A stretch of 24,310 nucleotides of DNA from Ettlia oleoabundans (GCA_019693395.1 JAAMXP010001344.1:1-24310); one strand, 5' to 3'. Shown: positions 1 to 11,109, numbered from the stretch's first letter. A program made the numbers and translations. Notes: generated from the sequence alone by a model not told the origin.

Positions 1-196
1 GGGGCGCGCGCTCTGATTACAGCAGGCATGGAGTTGGGGGAGCGATTGGTTGCCAGGCTTGAAGACTTCCCACTCTTTGGTTACCAATGAACCACCAAGC
101 ATATGGTTGATGTTGAGGAACAATGCAGGAAGGCACAAGGTCCAAGCCTGCCTTTGCCTCCCCCGGCCTTTCCGTCCTGGCTGCCTTCCCACGCAG
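1..196 (+). other. Probable 3' part of an intron (or 5' flank) of the first gene
   Basis: No convincing coding exon is visible here. The stretch ends in a pyrimidine-rich tract and an acceptor AG at 195-196, directly before a strongly coding exon. I read it as intron sequence of a gene that begins left of the window; a start within it cannot be excluded. Confidence 0.5.
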
Positions 197-1387
197 GTGA
201 AGAAGGTGGACATTGAGGCGATGCCGCGCGGGGAGGAGAAGGAGATGTTCAAGGATTACATGGAGGAGTACAACACAGCCACACTGCCGCACAAGTGGGT
301 GCTGGCACACCTGGCTCGATGTATGCTTTCCATCCCCCTGTTAGCATATGTATTGCAGCGCCCAATCGTGTTAATTTTCACAGCTATGGGTCCCCCCTTC
401 ACTCCAACCTGTTATTGTGCCCTGCGACCCACACGGTCTCCTTCCCGGTACCCCCCCCTTGCGCCGCGTCATATATCGTTCCACCCCGGCCTGGTGTCTC
501 TGTACCGCAGGAAGTACTATGACCTGGAGCTGTACGAGAAGCAGCAGGCGGCCAAGGCGGCGCGCAAGGGATCCTCGGCCAAGGAAGGGGTGAGCGCCCA
601 GCCTGCTTGCTCCCGTGCCTGTGTTACTTTGTGCACCTCTGCGACTTTGCTTTTCGCCTGTCATGTGTTTGGCTGGCCCGGCCCGCGATGCTGCTTGCTG
701 GTTCACTACTTGACGTTCTTCTGCCACCTCCTCTCCGGCGTGCCACCGCCGAGTGCGCCGCTTTCATCTCTTCAGCTTTCCAGCCATCTCATCTGCCCTC
801 AACTCCCACATTGCCTCTCACCCTTACCCCCCTCGCCTCCCCCTCGCCCGTGGTATGCCAGGCTGAGGAGCGCTTTGTGTTTGACGACGAAGCGGAGCGG
901 CGGCGTGAGCTGGCGGCAGAGCGGCAGCGCCAGCAGGCAGAGCGCATGAAGCAGGTGGGTGGGGCTGGATGCAGCATGCCGGGTGGGGGTCTGTGTGAGC
1001 CGATAGCGTGGTACATGCCAGTGTGCGTTGTCGGGGTCTGTCGCAATCACCATGCTCCATCCATTTTCAGCTCAAATCCAGATCCTCATGTTTTAGTGTC
1101 GAAACATTGGGATCACGACCATTGCTGCCTGATACACTGCGAGCAACCGGACAAACACCCCCCCTCCCCAACCCCCCCCCCCCAACCCCCAAGTGCAGGC
1201 CTATGACGAGCTGCGCACCACCGACAAGGCCAAGGACATGCGTGAGCAGCAGCTGCTGCGCTCACAGATGGAGCTGGCCTACAAGACGGGGGACAGGAAG
1301 AAGGCGGAGAAGCTGGCGGAGCTGCTCAAGCCCGTGGAGCTGGCAGAAATTGGAAAGGCAAAGCGGCCGCCCGCCTCCGGGACGTGA
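197..1387 (+). CDS. 3' end of a conserved charged, helical eukaryotic protein (unnamed), partial
   Basis: I model four exons: 197-294, 511-589, 862-954 and 1199-1387, with stop TGA at 1385-1387. All phases agree (phase 2 at the first junction, 0 at the others), giving the last 152 residues. The start lies outside or upstream. The first junction joins ...TATLPHK to KYYDLELYEKQ, recreating a K-Y-Y-D segment that is out of frame in the raw DNA, which supports the splice. The protein has an acidic N-part (VDIEAMPRGEEKEMFKDYME), then an Arg/Glu/Gln-rich coiled-coil-like segment (RFVFDDEAERRRELAAERQR), then a helical C-part ending KRPPASGT. The composition resembles conserved nuclear or RNA-processing helical proteins of plants and animals, but I cannot name the family. 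A TGTAA polyadenylation motif follows about 210 bases after the stop. Confidence 0.8.
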
Positions 1388-1862
1388 TTTCAATTCGGCA
1401 GAAAGGGAAAGGTGGTCGCTGAGTTGGCGTGATGAAATTAGGGTTCCAGTGTGGCCCTTTCGCTCTGCCTTTCTTTGTTGTTGGGTGGATCAAGAGGTCT
1501 GGTACTTCTGGCTGCGGCCCTGGTTGCGGCCTGGCAAATGCTGGCAGTATAGTTAATGTTTGATGCATGTTTGGATAGGACTCCAACTGATGTGCACTTC
1601 CTGTAAAGTTGACGAGGCTTTAGACACACCTGCAGTCACTATTTTGCCACACATGCTGGATTGCAGTCGTCTCTGCCACCAGGATTCGCAAGAGGAGCGA
1701 CGGTCTGCACAACAATCTACCGTAAAGGATTGCTGCTCTCTGTCTTTGATACCCACATCCGTGTACTGAGACCCCAGCATTTGGCAATGCATGCTCACAT
1801 CATCCAGCGGCAGCCCTGTCAGCGCAACTGGCCTGTGGGCATTGGTCCAAGAGCGGCGACCA
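1388..1862. other. Intergenic stretch
   Basis: There is no supported gene. It holds a TGTAA motif at about 1600-1604, the likely polyadenylation signal of the upstream gene, then unremarkable AT-richer sequence up to a TATA box. The short ORFs here show no codon bias or recognisable motifs. Confidence 0.6.
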
Positions 1863-1870
1863 TATAAAAA
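1863..1870 (+). promoter_or_regulatory. TATA box of the large Cys/His/Gln-rich gene
   Basis: TATAAAAA stands about 98 bases before the ATG at 1968, leaving room for a transcription start near 1890-1900 and a short 5' UTR. It is the clearest core-promoter element in the window and supports the chosen first exon. Seen directly; its function is inferred. Confidence 0.6.
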
Positions 1871-1967
1871 GAGGGCTTGCCTTTTAAGGACGTACTGGCA
1901 AGGCGGCTCTGCATGGTTTTTTTATTCCAGTTTCAGGCATAAAGTCCGTTTCTTTTGGCGGGAATTT

Positions 1968-4900
1968 ATGGCATCAGAGGTTCTGGGGACACAGGTGCCG
2001 CAGCCAGCATCCCTGGGACTGGCCATCAGGCGCGGGCGCCACCGTGAGCCGTATCTTCCACTCGCGACTTTTGCATCGCGCCCGCAATACCTTCCCTGTG
2101 TGCCCGACGCAGCCAGCCTCTCGAAAATTCAACTACACAGGCGCCCCGGCCGACACACCTTCTCTCCTCACAGGCGCCCCCAAAGCCGGGCCATATGCGC
2201 CTGGCTATGGCGCAGCTGGACGTGCTGGCTGCGGCGGCCGCCTCTCACCCAGACGGCAGCCCCAGGGGCAGCGAGGGCAGCAGCGAGCAGCCCCTTGCAG
2301 GTTTGCAAGCAGCGCGGCAGCGGAAGGGGGCTCAGGTTGTGCGCAAGGCCAGCGACGAGCCCGGACGTGGTAGCTCCCCAGCTTCCAACGGGGGCGGCGG
2401 CGCTGCTGCAGCCGGCGGCGGCGGCAGCCTCACAAAGGCCGCTGTGATGGCGCGGGTGGTGTCCGAGCACGGAGCCCGCATTTCCACTGATAACGATAGT
2501 GCGCTGGCGCAGTGGGCTGCCGACGTGCACACACAGCTGGCGGCAGCAGACGGCGTTTTTCTGGCGGCACGGGATGCGCACCAAGCGGTACGTTTACCTG
2601 CTGACCACGCCTGCTTGTTTGCCTGTGTACACTTCTGTTTGTATGAACTGGTTCATATGAAAATGAACATGACCTCTGCGGCAGGGTCAATGCACGCCAA
2701 GCTTAGCGAACTGTTCCTGTTGTGTCATGCTTTGGCTGCACCAGCTGGGGCTGCGGTCAGCACCCGCCTGCCGCATGCCTACCAAGTCTCGCGCTGTGCA
2801 TTGTTTGCGGTCGATCAGCTCGCACAGTCCCATTCTTTTCGACACTGCCAACACATTGCTGTCCGCCATTCATCTTGCTCGGCCTGGATTCAATGCTGCA
2901 GGCCGATGCGGAGCGTGCCGCCGCTCGCGACGCCTTTCGTGCCGACCAGCGCAGCGAGCAGAAGTCGGCAGAGTGGCATGCCAAGGTGGCGGCAGCGCAG
3001 GCGGTGAGCCCCTGCTCTGTGTACCAGATGTTCCTGGTGTTTGAGGGACCTAAACAAGCTGGTTTCTCGCTGTTATGGAAGGCGATGGTTGTTGTTGCTG
3101 CTGTGCTCAGCCGCTTTGCAGCCCCACCCAAACCTGCACCCTGGACGGCCCACCCGTGTTGCTGTGTGTTTGGTTGTTCATGGTGCAGGCCCACGATGCG
3201 CTGCGGGATGCCCGAGAGGCCCTATATCACCTGCAGGCACTGGCGGAGCTGCTGGCAAAAGAGCTGCAGAGGCGGCGAGCAGCTGCTGCCAGCCAGGGTG
3301 GCGTCAGTGCCACCACCGCCGCTGCCAATGGGGGTTGGCGGCAGGGCTCCTCTCGCCGTGGTGTCAGCCCACTGGCCTCATCAGCGCTGGCAGCAGTGCT
3401 GGCAGCGGAAGGGCAGGTGCGAGGCAGCAGCAGAGGTGGCAGCAGTGCATTGAGCGAGGGTGGTGGCGGAGTAGTGGTGGAGGAGCGTCTGCTCACAGCG
3501 CCTGCCGCACAGGGCACCAAGCGCAAGCGGGGAGCACCTCCAGAGGAGTGCCCCTTCTGCCGACACAGCTACACAGGTTAGGGGGCAGGGAGCAAGCTGA
3601 CAGGGAGGCTGGCTGGCGGGTGATTGGGAGGGTTCGGGCCTATGAGCCAGTAATTGGGTCGTTGCTGGGCGCCTGACTATGTTGGAGATCAGCAGGGCAA
3701 GGCTCAGCACCACACAGCACAGCGCCAACCGGTTTTACCATTGCAGGGTGGTTTGCGCCTCTTTGCACTCCACCCTCGCCCGACCGCGAAGAGATAAGTC
3801 AAGGCTAACACCACCTCAACCGCAGGCATGCAAGTGTTGATACCCCACCATCCCGCCCCCACCTCTGCGCTCCCGCAGTGCGCGACGGTCTGTCCAACCG
3901 GCTGGACGCCGACGGCAACCGCCTGCACCTGCGACGCTGCCAGTGCCGCAAGAAAACGCCGCCCTGCAGGCAAGATGCAGGCATGTTGCGCCGGCACTCC
4001 CCCCCGGCCCGGCCCACCTGCTGGCCTATCCATTCTGGCAGCTTGCTGTGCAAGTGCGGGATGGGCTCTTGATTCGCACAATGCACAACCCCTTCCCTTC
4101 AACCGCGACGCGCTATTCTCAGCACCTTATGTCCGCAACCATCATTCGCTTGGCTTCCGTGCAAATCAAGCCCGACATGTCCCTGACTCTTACCCGGTTT
4201 TGTCTTCATGCCGCCGCCACCCGCCCGGCTGCAGGAATTGCCCCGACTGCAAGCAACGCCCCGACGTGATGCAGCTGGCCGCTGATGCCGAAGCTGCCTA
4301 CGACCTGTGCCAGCACAAATACGGCTGCGGCATATGCGCCTGCAAGTGCGTGCAGGGAGGACGGGTTTGTGGTTCTGGGGGTTGTTGCTGGGTGCATGAG
4401 AGCGGTGATGCTGGCTGCACAGGTGCCCGTGGCAAAGTTTGAGTTGTAACACACACACGTAATGAGTAAGGCGTCGGCTCAGTGCAGCAGCATCCCGAGG
4501 CGCAGCTGACGGTGGCTGTGGATTTGGCTGAAGGTCTGAGCGCATGCGTGTGCTGCACCGGTGCATTTGCCTGCACCACTGCACTGCAGGTGCCCCGCCG
4601 CTGGGAAGTGGGTGGAGGGAGACGAGGAATCACGCCGTGCCTTCAGAGGTGGGTGGGTGATGGCTGGGTGGGTGGTTAGCTGGATAGCTTACGTGCCTGG
4701 CATGCTGCGTGACTTTTTGTACTCGCTCTGACTGCCTGGCTTGCCTTTATATCGCCCACCTGTGTCCGGGAAACGTTTGTCACGCTTGTGTGCAGATCTG
4801 GTTGTGTGCATGGCTTGAGTGGCTGCAGTTCTGGATGATGATATATTACAACTCAGTCGGCTGCCTGCTTGGCCTTCATGTCCACCCAGTGGCCCCAAGA

Positions 4901-6846
4901 GGCAGTCTTTCTCGTGCTGTGTTGTGTGTGTCACATTTCGTCCCCTATCCACACTGAGTGCACCCTCTCTCCGTGTCCACAGATCGCACCCAGAAGCGGC
5001 AGGAGGATCTGGCTGAGCTTGGCTGGCAGGATGGCTGCAACACAGCCCCCGCAGGCACAGCACTGGGCCCCCAGCCCAGCTACACCCCAGAGGGCGCCGC
5101 TTCTGATGCCACAGCAGCCCCTTCTGCGTCGGCGGCGGCGATAATGGGTGGCGGGGAGGCGCGGCGTGGGCGGCGGGCGCAGCCCGCCAAGAGCGGCGCG
5201 CCTGGCGCCCGGCGCCTGCCTGCCGACATCCGGCAGCAGCTGGAACAGATGCAGCAGGCGCAGCAGCAGGTGCAGCAGGCAGTGAGCCAGCAGCCGGCCT
5301 GGGGCGCACAGTCGCAGCACCGGCAGCAGGCGCCGGCTCCAGCCCACAGCCACCAGCCAGCTCGCACAACCGGGCAGGTCAGCCAGCACAGCAGGCCGCA
5401 ACTGCCGCCCATGCCACCGGTGGCGCAGACGGTGCAAACGGTGCCACCCTCGCTCAACTGCAAATCGCACCACCACCATCATCGCCACAACAGCCCTCCC
5501 CATCACCACCACACATGCAACCACCCCCACGAAGACTGCACCAGCGACTGCTGCAGCGCCCCCACAGTGGCAGCACCCTCGGGCACAGCAGCGGCCGCGG
5601 CAGCACTGGCTGCAGCTGCTGCAGCAGCGGGCACACCCCTGCCTGAGCAGCTGCTGCTGCAGTCCCCTGCCAGCCTGGCGGCGCTGGCTGCTGCGCTAGA
5701 GGCTACACAGCAGACACAGCAGGCGGGAGGCATGCTGCCACCACCGCCCCCCGTGCTGGGTGCCTCAGGCAATGCCGGGCTGCTGCGTCTGTGGGAACAA
5801 CTGGCGGCGGCGCTGCCACCCCTGCCGTTGCCGCCTCAGCCGTCTCAGCAACAGGTATTGCAGGCCCAGCAGCAGCAGCAGCAGCAGCAGATGGGTAACG
5901 CAAATCCAGAGCTGCCGCCAGAAGGTAGGAAACAAGGAGTGGCCGCCCACACTTCCTGCTGATGGCGCAGCTGCATTGTGATGCTGCCCACAAACTTCTG
6001 CCGTTTGCCCTCCAAAGCACCGGCTCTGCCACCCCAGTCATTTGACGCTTTGCTCTTGGCCTGTGCAAGCCCAGACCTTCACGGCCGGACCCCCCCATCT
6101 TTACCCCACCACCCCGTGTGCTGTGTCCTGCCTGCAGTGCTGGCGTTGGTGCGTGAGGTGTTTGAGCACACAAAGGGCCAGACGGGGGCGGCGGCTGTGG
6201 CAGCCTTCCTGCGCAGCCAGTGCCTTACAAGCTTAAGGTGCGGCCATCCTGCCAAGTGCCGTGCAATTGTGTGCAAGCTGACGGCAGGTACTGCACAAAC
6301 TTGCAGGGTGACTGACCATTGTGCCACAACATGGCACACGGCTAAATAGTGTTGCTTGGCCTCCCCTGCATCCCGTGGTGGGGAACTCGTTTCTGTGGCG
6401 TGCATCACCACCTACCAAGCTGCTGCGCTCCACCTACCAAACAAACTGGCCTTGCCACCAAGCAAACCACCCACTCCGCCTGCCCTGTCCACTCCGTGCT
6501 CCGCACCCGCAGTGACTTTGAGTTTTTGGAGTTGGGCATGCTGGAGCGCGGGCTGGGTGGGGACATGCCACCGCTGCTGCTCAACAAATTTCTGCAGCTG
6601 GGGCGCAAGCGAGGGGCCGCTGCAGCCGCAGCCGCTGCAGTAGCAAGAGCAGGAGCGGTAGCGGCGCCGTTTGGGCAGCAGGAGGCAGCGGCCAAGCCAG
6701 TGGATGCAGCGGCTGCGTCACAGTTGCAGGCGTGGCAGCAGGACTCGGTGCTGCCGAGTATGCAGCTGCAGCCGGGCTTGAAGGCGGCAGCAGGTGCGCA
6801 GCCCAAGGGCGATCAGGGGTGCTGTTGCACTTCAGGTGGCCCTTGA
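1968..6846 (+). CDS. Large coiled-coil, Cys-cluster, poly-Gln/His-rich protein of unknown function
   Basis: I model ten exons: 1968-1994, 2174-2587, 2902-3003, 3189-3576, 3879-3969, 4235-~4364, 4488-4533, 4983-5924, 6138-6237 and 6513-6846. This gives about 857 residues with consistent phases. The intron after 3969 has a GC donor (CAG|GCAAGA). The donor near 4364 is uncertain: 4390 would also keep frame. In order the protein has an Ala/Gly-rich N-terminus; a coiled-coil-like Ala/Arg/Glu region over exons 2-4; a basic TKRKRG motif; a Cys cluster (CPFC, then CQC...CRNCPDC, then C...CGICACKC) spanning exons 4-6; a Gln/Ala region with a His/Cys stretch and a Q8 run in exon 8; and a short helical C-part (VREVFEHTKGQTG, FEFLELGMLERGLGG). 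The cysteine spacing suggests zinc binding, perhaps in a nuclear protein. I recognise no named family. Confidence 0.7.
3519..4349 (+). other. Cys-rich, probably zinc-binding segment split over three exons
   Basis: Splicing joins a basic KRKRG motif and CPFC (exon ending 3576) to a LRRCQCRKKTPPC segment (exon 3879-3969) and then RNCPDCKQRPDVMQ...YDLCQHKYGCGICACKC (exon from 4235). The two introns fall at phase 1 and phase 2, and both joins preserve the frame. The CxxC and CxC pairs plus interspersed His fit structural zinc sites. The spacing does not match a RING, PHD, CXC/tesmin or C2H2 pattern that I can assign. Confidence 0.55.
5461..5556 (+). repeat. His-rich, Cys-containing low-complexity segment
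   Basis: In-frame CAC/CAT codons in exon 8 give His runs (SHHHHHRHN, then PPHHHHTCNHPHEDC) followed by DCC. Low-complexity expansion is the simplest explanation. The His/Cys mix could also bind metal, which cannot be settled from sequence alone. Confidence 0.6.
5859..5890 (+). repeat. (CAG)n / poly-Gln tract
   Basis: A run of CAG codons near the end of exon 8 encodes eight consecutive glutamines after QVLQA. Such tracts are common in green-algal nuclear proteins and are prone to length change. Confidence 0.8.
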
Positions 6847-7330
6847 GCTCAAACCCATGCGCCTCTTACCATTGGTTTGTTGGTTTTTTAGTGTGCATCT
6901 TTATTGCTTGCTTAATAAGCTAAATATGCTTGCTTGATGTTTGGGGCTCAATTTCGTCATTTCCCTCGGTCGGCTCATTGATAAGGCTCCAGCGCCTGCA
7001 ACGTGCGTAGAAAATGCCCACCCCGCAACTTACGGTGTCGGCGCTGTCCTAACACCCGGTCACCTGTACCCACCACGTGTAAGCTGTTATTTGATGGTCC
7101 ACATTTTGGGGCGGCATTGTCATGTGAGGTCGAGCGGCGATGGGCCACCAGCGGCAGGTCAGCGGTGCAAGATGTGAACGCGACCCAGGTGGCAGCGGGC
7201 GGACTGGGCAGGACTGAAATGGAGCCGGTGACTCCTTCGCAACAGTTTTTCATGCTCTTCAGCACCATCTGCACCAGTCCGATTGTATCACTCGACAACC
7301 GAAAGGTGGAGTGTCGGCCAAGTGGTCGTG
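6847..7330. other. Intergenic stretch between the Cys/His/Gln-rich gene and the secreted-protein gene
   Basis: No gene is supported. A TGTAA motif at 7079-7083, about 230 bases after the upstream stop, is a candidate polyadenylation signal. No TATA box is seen before the next gene's ATG at 7331. Confidence 0.5.
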
Positions 7331-8307
7331 ATGGCCCGCATGCTGGGCGTCCCCGCGCTTCTGTTGCTGACAGCTTTGGCAACTGCGGAGGCGGCCACTG
7401 CCGGCTCATGCGTGTGAGTCAAGCGAAAGCCTGCTAAGGAGGCAGGTGCCTGCACGCCGGGTCAGAGCCCTCTGTTCTGCCTCTGTTGCCTCTGTTCATC
7501 CAACGGCGGGTGTCATTAAGCAGCACTGGACTCAAGCAATAGCAGGATTGCTGGCCCGTTGGTGGGACAAGCTGCCCGTCCACTAGCAGTGGGCTGGCGG
7601 TCCCGCTCGCCTACGCCTGCAGGAGCTGCCGCTGCCTCTGTAGGCTAACATGCAAATGGCTGCCCTGGACTGCTCCTCCCCACAGGTGGATGCCTTTTCT
7701 GAACCAACTATTTCCCGACGCAACAAAGACTATAAAGACCTGCAATGACCTGAAAGGCACCACCTACCAACCCCTCCTCAGGAGGTGCCAGGCATGTGGT
7801 AGGGCGAAGACGAAAGCCAGCTGCCTCCAGACAATCTCCTACATGTTCAAGAAAACGGGTGTGCTGACGGAGCTGCTGAGCCAGTTGCACCTGTGCAGTG
7901 CCTCATCGTGCATGCTGTACCTGCGTTCAAGTGTGCAGGCATGCAATACTGGGTTGTTGTTTTGGAAGCTTCTTTTGGGGGGTGGGGGTGCGTGCAGGCG
8001 GGCGGGGCATTAGGTGCATGGATGGGACAGAGGGCCGCTCACAAATCTCCTCAAGATAGGCAGCAGTGACTACCATGACAGCTAGGGGTCGTCGTCACCT
8101 GCATTAATCAGCATTAAGATGTGCTTGGCTGTTCACCAGCACTGAACCTGGTTGCGTGTGTCGTCACCCCTGTTTGATCTGCATGCAGACGATTACTCGT
8201 GCGTCTGGTCTAGGCCAGCGCCCTCCAAGGGCATGCGCATCTACGACTCCGTCGTCTCTCTCTCAAGAAATACTCCCGAGTATACTGTACCCTTACTGAG
8301 TGAGTGA
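7331..8307 (+). CDS. Small secreted eight-cysteine protein, function unknown
   Basis: Three exons (7331-7413, 7686-7930, 8189-8307) join with matching phases (2, then 1) into 148 codons. Residues 1-24 look like a classical signal peptide: Met-Ala-Arg, a run of Leu (PALLLLTALA), then small residues suiting cleavage around ATA|GS. The mature part has eight cysteines (residues 27, 47, 62, 65, 74, 98, 103, 114), enough for four disulfides, including a CQAC pair. The tripeptide CVW occurs at both ends of the Cys core (27-29 and 114-116). No transmembrane segment follows, so secretion or vacuolar/cell-wall targeting is likely. It matches no defensin, thionin, LTP or other Cys-rich family that I recognise. 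Donors GTGAGT and GTGTGC and all acceptors are good, which makes the model credible despite its small size. Confidence 0.7.
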
Positions 8308-8350
8308 GGTGCCTGCTTCACTGAGTTGCCTGCCTCACACTCAAACATGA

Positions 8351-9329
8351 GTTGGTGGTTTATTTACACGACATAAATGGGACCTCACCCGCCCAGAAGC
8401 TTACTCCCTCATTGAGCTGGACACGCAACCTGTGCACCCGGAGCTAGACATTGAACACCCGCCTCACAACACAGCCTACATCATCCGCACTGCTCCCGCC
8501 ACGGGCAATTGGCAAAAGCCAGTGGCCCATGTGCATGATCCCCAGGGCAGGTGGATCGGCACTCTCACCTGCTCGCGCCTAGCTCACCTGCGGCAGCGCT
8601 ATGCGATGGCCCAGCAAGGCCGGCCAGACCTGTTTCGCCAGCTCCGTGCCGGCCTTTTGAGGAAGAAGTGGCAGGCCTGCTACGCCGTTGGAATGCCCAC
8701 ATTGAAGGCCTTAAGGAGACCAAATGCAGCTCCAACAAGGGATTACCCCACCTCAGCTGCTGGAGGCGGTGCAAGCCGCCACAGGAGCTGACGTTGAACT
8801 CTTTGCCTCGCCCCTTAACGTGCACACGAGCACGACAGCCTATTTGAGCACTGACGAGCGGGACGAGCTGTTTGGTGCTAGTGTTGATGCCTACAGCTAT
8901 CGCTGGACAGGAGCGAGCTTCGCCCATCCCCAGAAATACCTGAGGAAATGGAAACAGCAGTGCGCTGGGCACTGGCCAGAGCCAAGGAGGCGAGCGGGCA
9001 CCCTGTGCTGACGGTGTTATTACTGCCAGACAAAGACGAGAGTGAGGCATACCAGCGATGGCTGGCCTATCCTGAGGCCATGCACCTCGACCTTCTTCTT
9101 CCTAGACAAAGAAGCAGCAGACAGCTGGCAGGGCACACGAGTCGTACGGGGCAGCGGGAATTACAACCTTGTCGCCATTGGAAACAACTCAGGCAGGCAG
9201 CTGCTGAATGAGATTGCTATGGTAGAGCACTTCAGCAACCTCTCAACCAACATGCGGCCTTGGACCCAGAGCGGATGCTCTGCCACGAATGCCACCTACC
9301 AGTACAACATGCAAACATACAAAGCATAG
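8351..9329 (+). pseudogene. Retroelement upstream domain (unknown fold), frameshifted
   Basis: Recognisable blocks sit in different frames: LTRPEAYSLIELDTQPVHPE (8384-8443), a GRWIGTL block near 8548, FEEEVAGLLRRW near 8660, VELFASPLNVHTST with DAYSYRWTGASF (about 8794-8925), EEMETAVRWALARAKEA with PVLTVLLLPD (about 8942-9030), and SWQGTRVVRGSGNYN with VAIGNNSGRQLLNE (about 9123-9211). I recall similar blocks in predicted green-algal retroelement polyproteins; this is memory, not a search. A distant link to adenine-methyltransferase-like domains is possible, but the expected NPPF-type motif is not present. Frame changes near 8650, 8720, 8945 and 9100 make it non-functional. Confidence 0.55.
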
Positions 9330-9536
9330 CTGGAGCGGCATGCAGCCCGTTGCAAAGCAACAACGCATGAACTGCAAGCGCAGTATAGGCCTCCCAAAAA
9401 ACTCACTGCGGCCCCCGCTTCGCTCCACAAACTATGGCACATGCCTCACACTTGGAAAGCACCCGTCACAGCAGCATGTGAAACTGCAGCGCGGTACAGC
9501 CAGCAGCAGTATGCCATGAAGTACAACTGGGAGCTG

Positions 9537-9980
9537 GCATACTTTACAGACGGCAGCGAGCAAACCACAGATTATGCTCACTTAGTGGGGCTGCAGTGTA
9601 CCGAGCGACACAGGACCGGGCCTGGCTAGTCCCACCCAACGGTGCCGGCCCCTCGGACACTATTAACAGGGCTGAAATAGCGGCACTCTACCACACTATT
9701 GTGGATCTGGTTGATGAAGCGGACGATGCCACCATCTTCACTGACAGCCAAGTGGGCATACATCTTATACACCGGGAACTCCGTCGGCCCTTCAGGCTGG
9801 ACAGTCACCTACACAAAGAACTCCTGCTGGGAACATTGCAGAGCGTATAGTGCAGCGTGCCAACGCAGGGCTGAGCACCCGCATTCTCAAAGTGAAGGCA
9901 CACACAGGGATCACAGGAAATGGAAAGGCTGATGAGCAGCTAAACAAGCTGCAGAAATTAATGCTGAGCATGACTTTGTA
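9537..9980 (+). pseudogene. Retroelement RNase H domain, frameshifted
   Basis: All four catalytic-carboxylate contexts of RNase HI are recognisable in order: AYFTDGS (about 9539-9559), INRAEIAAL (about 9662-9688), IFTDSQVG (about 9733-9756), and KVKAHTGITGNGKADE (about 9889-9936). They lie in three frames, with breaks near 9585 and 9845, so no single polypeptide contains them. In its family this domain removes the RNA strand after reverse transcription. The D-E-D-D set remains readable, so decay is fairly recent or the missing bases are few. Confidence 0.8.
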
Positions 9981-10113
9981 AACCCCACCCACACCCCCTT
10001 TGGGGGCAGATGGCGACCGGCTTTCCCGCAGCAAACTGCCCAGCCGTCACCAGCCGGGATTCAGGCGGAGAACGAAGTCAATGAGACGCCATGGGCGGTG
10101 TCCAACTTAAACA

Positions 10114-11109
10114 GTGCCCTACAGCACAGCAGTACACGAAAGCACCAAACTGGGCCCCAGCAAGATAGGGGTATATGCATCCGCCACAACCCAGATGTAT
10201 GCTGGCTTGGAAGGCGACCGGGCACTGGGACCAGAGAGCAATGCCATGTGGTACAGCCAAAACTTCAGCATGGGCGCGGTACGTGCCGTGCTGAAGCACA
10301 GGACAGGACAGTTCTGTAATAAAAAACTAGCATACCTCAGAGGTGTTCCTTACCTGGTAGGCAGACGGGGGCAGGCGCCAGCAATCGACAGCCTCTGCCC
10401 GCTATGCGGAGAGCAGGACTCCAGTGGCCACATCCTGCTCCACTGCAAGCACACACAAATGCATGCCATGCTCATCAAACGTCATGACCAACAGTGCAAC
10501 AGATAAACAAGGCCCTACAACGATGCACCCGCACAGGTGCCACATACACAATTATGGATGCCTGCCAGAACTGAAAGGCCATGCTGCTGACTCTAAGCGC
10601 CTGCCCAGGTGGCTGGTTCCAGCTCAAATAGACGATGATGAAGAGCTGGGAAAAATGAGGCCGGATATACTGCGCATACACGGTCTACCGCCTCAACCGA
10701 CAGCCGAGCAGGTCCAACATGCAACAGCCAACAAGGCAAACTACAAAATCCAAGTGGTGGAAGTTGGGTATGCCTCAGACACTAAGTGGAGGAAAGGGTG
10801 GCCGACAAATTTGAACAGCACACAACCCTCATGAAAGCGCTCAAACTCGCTGGCTGGACTGTGGATGATGCACCACATGTGATAGTGCTAGGGGCATGTG
10901 GCGCAGTATACCTCAGTGGGCTCAAGGCATTGGAAAAGTTGGGGCTTAGCACACGACAAGGCAAAGGTCTGCCAACCCAGCTACAGACAATGGCAGTCAA
11001 TGCGGCATACGACATCAGCCTGGCGCGCCGGCGGCTTGGAGCGGCCAGGTTGGGGGAGAACAGGGGTGGGCTGAAGCCGCCAGCCCATCCTACCTTCCCA
11101 CCATGGTAG
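10114..11109 (+). pseudogene. Retroelement C-terminus: CCHC finger and restriction-like endonuclease-like region
   Basis: An open stretch at 10114-10506 holds a linker and then LCPLCGEQDSSGHILLHC, an exact C-x2-C-x7-H-x4-C finger as found before the restriction-like endonuclease of R2-type LINEs. In the next frame RPDILRI is followed about 28 residues later by VVEVGYASDTKW, resembling the PD...(D/E)x motif of that nuclease. A third frame (10786-11109) carries the conserved tail (HTTLMKALKLAGW...ISLARRRLGAA) and stops at 11107-11109. Frame breaks near 10500 and 10785 interrupt it. Confidence 0.65.

Noticed and set aside
17..1060. Minus-strand ORFs opposite the first gene
   Set aside because: They are shadows of GC-rich exons and introns, have no motifs, and conflict with the phase-consistent plus-strand gene.
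3519..4349. CXC/tesmin-type, RING or PHD domain in the Cys-rich segment
   Set aside because: The spliced cysteine spacing fits none of these patterns closely enough.
5235..5290. CAG-rich repeats as a CRISPR or satellite array
   Set aside because: They are in-frame Gln/Ala codons within a long coding exon, without spaced repeat units.
8794..9211. PCIF1- or DIRS-type adenine methyltransferase in the retroelement
   Set aside because: Block order is only vaguely similar and the expected NPPF-type catalytic motif is not visible (AHP at that place).
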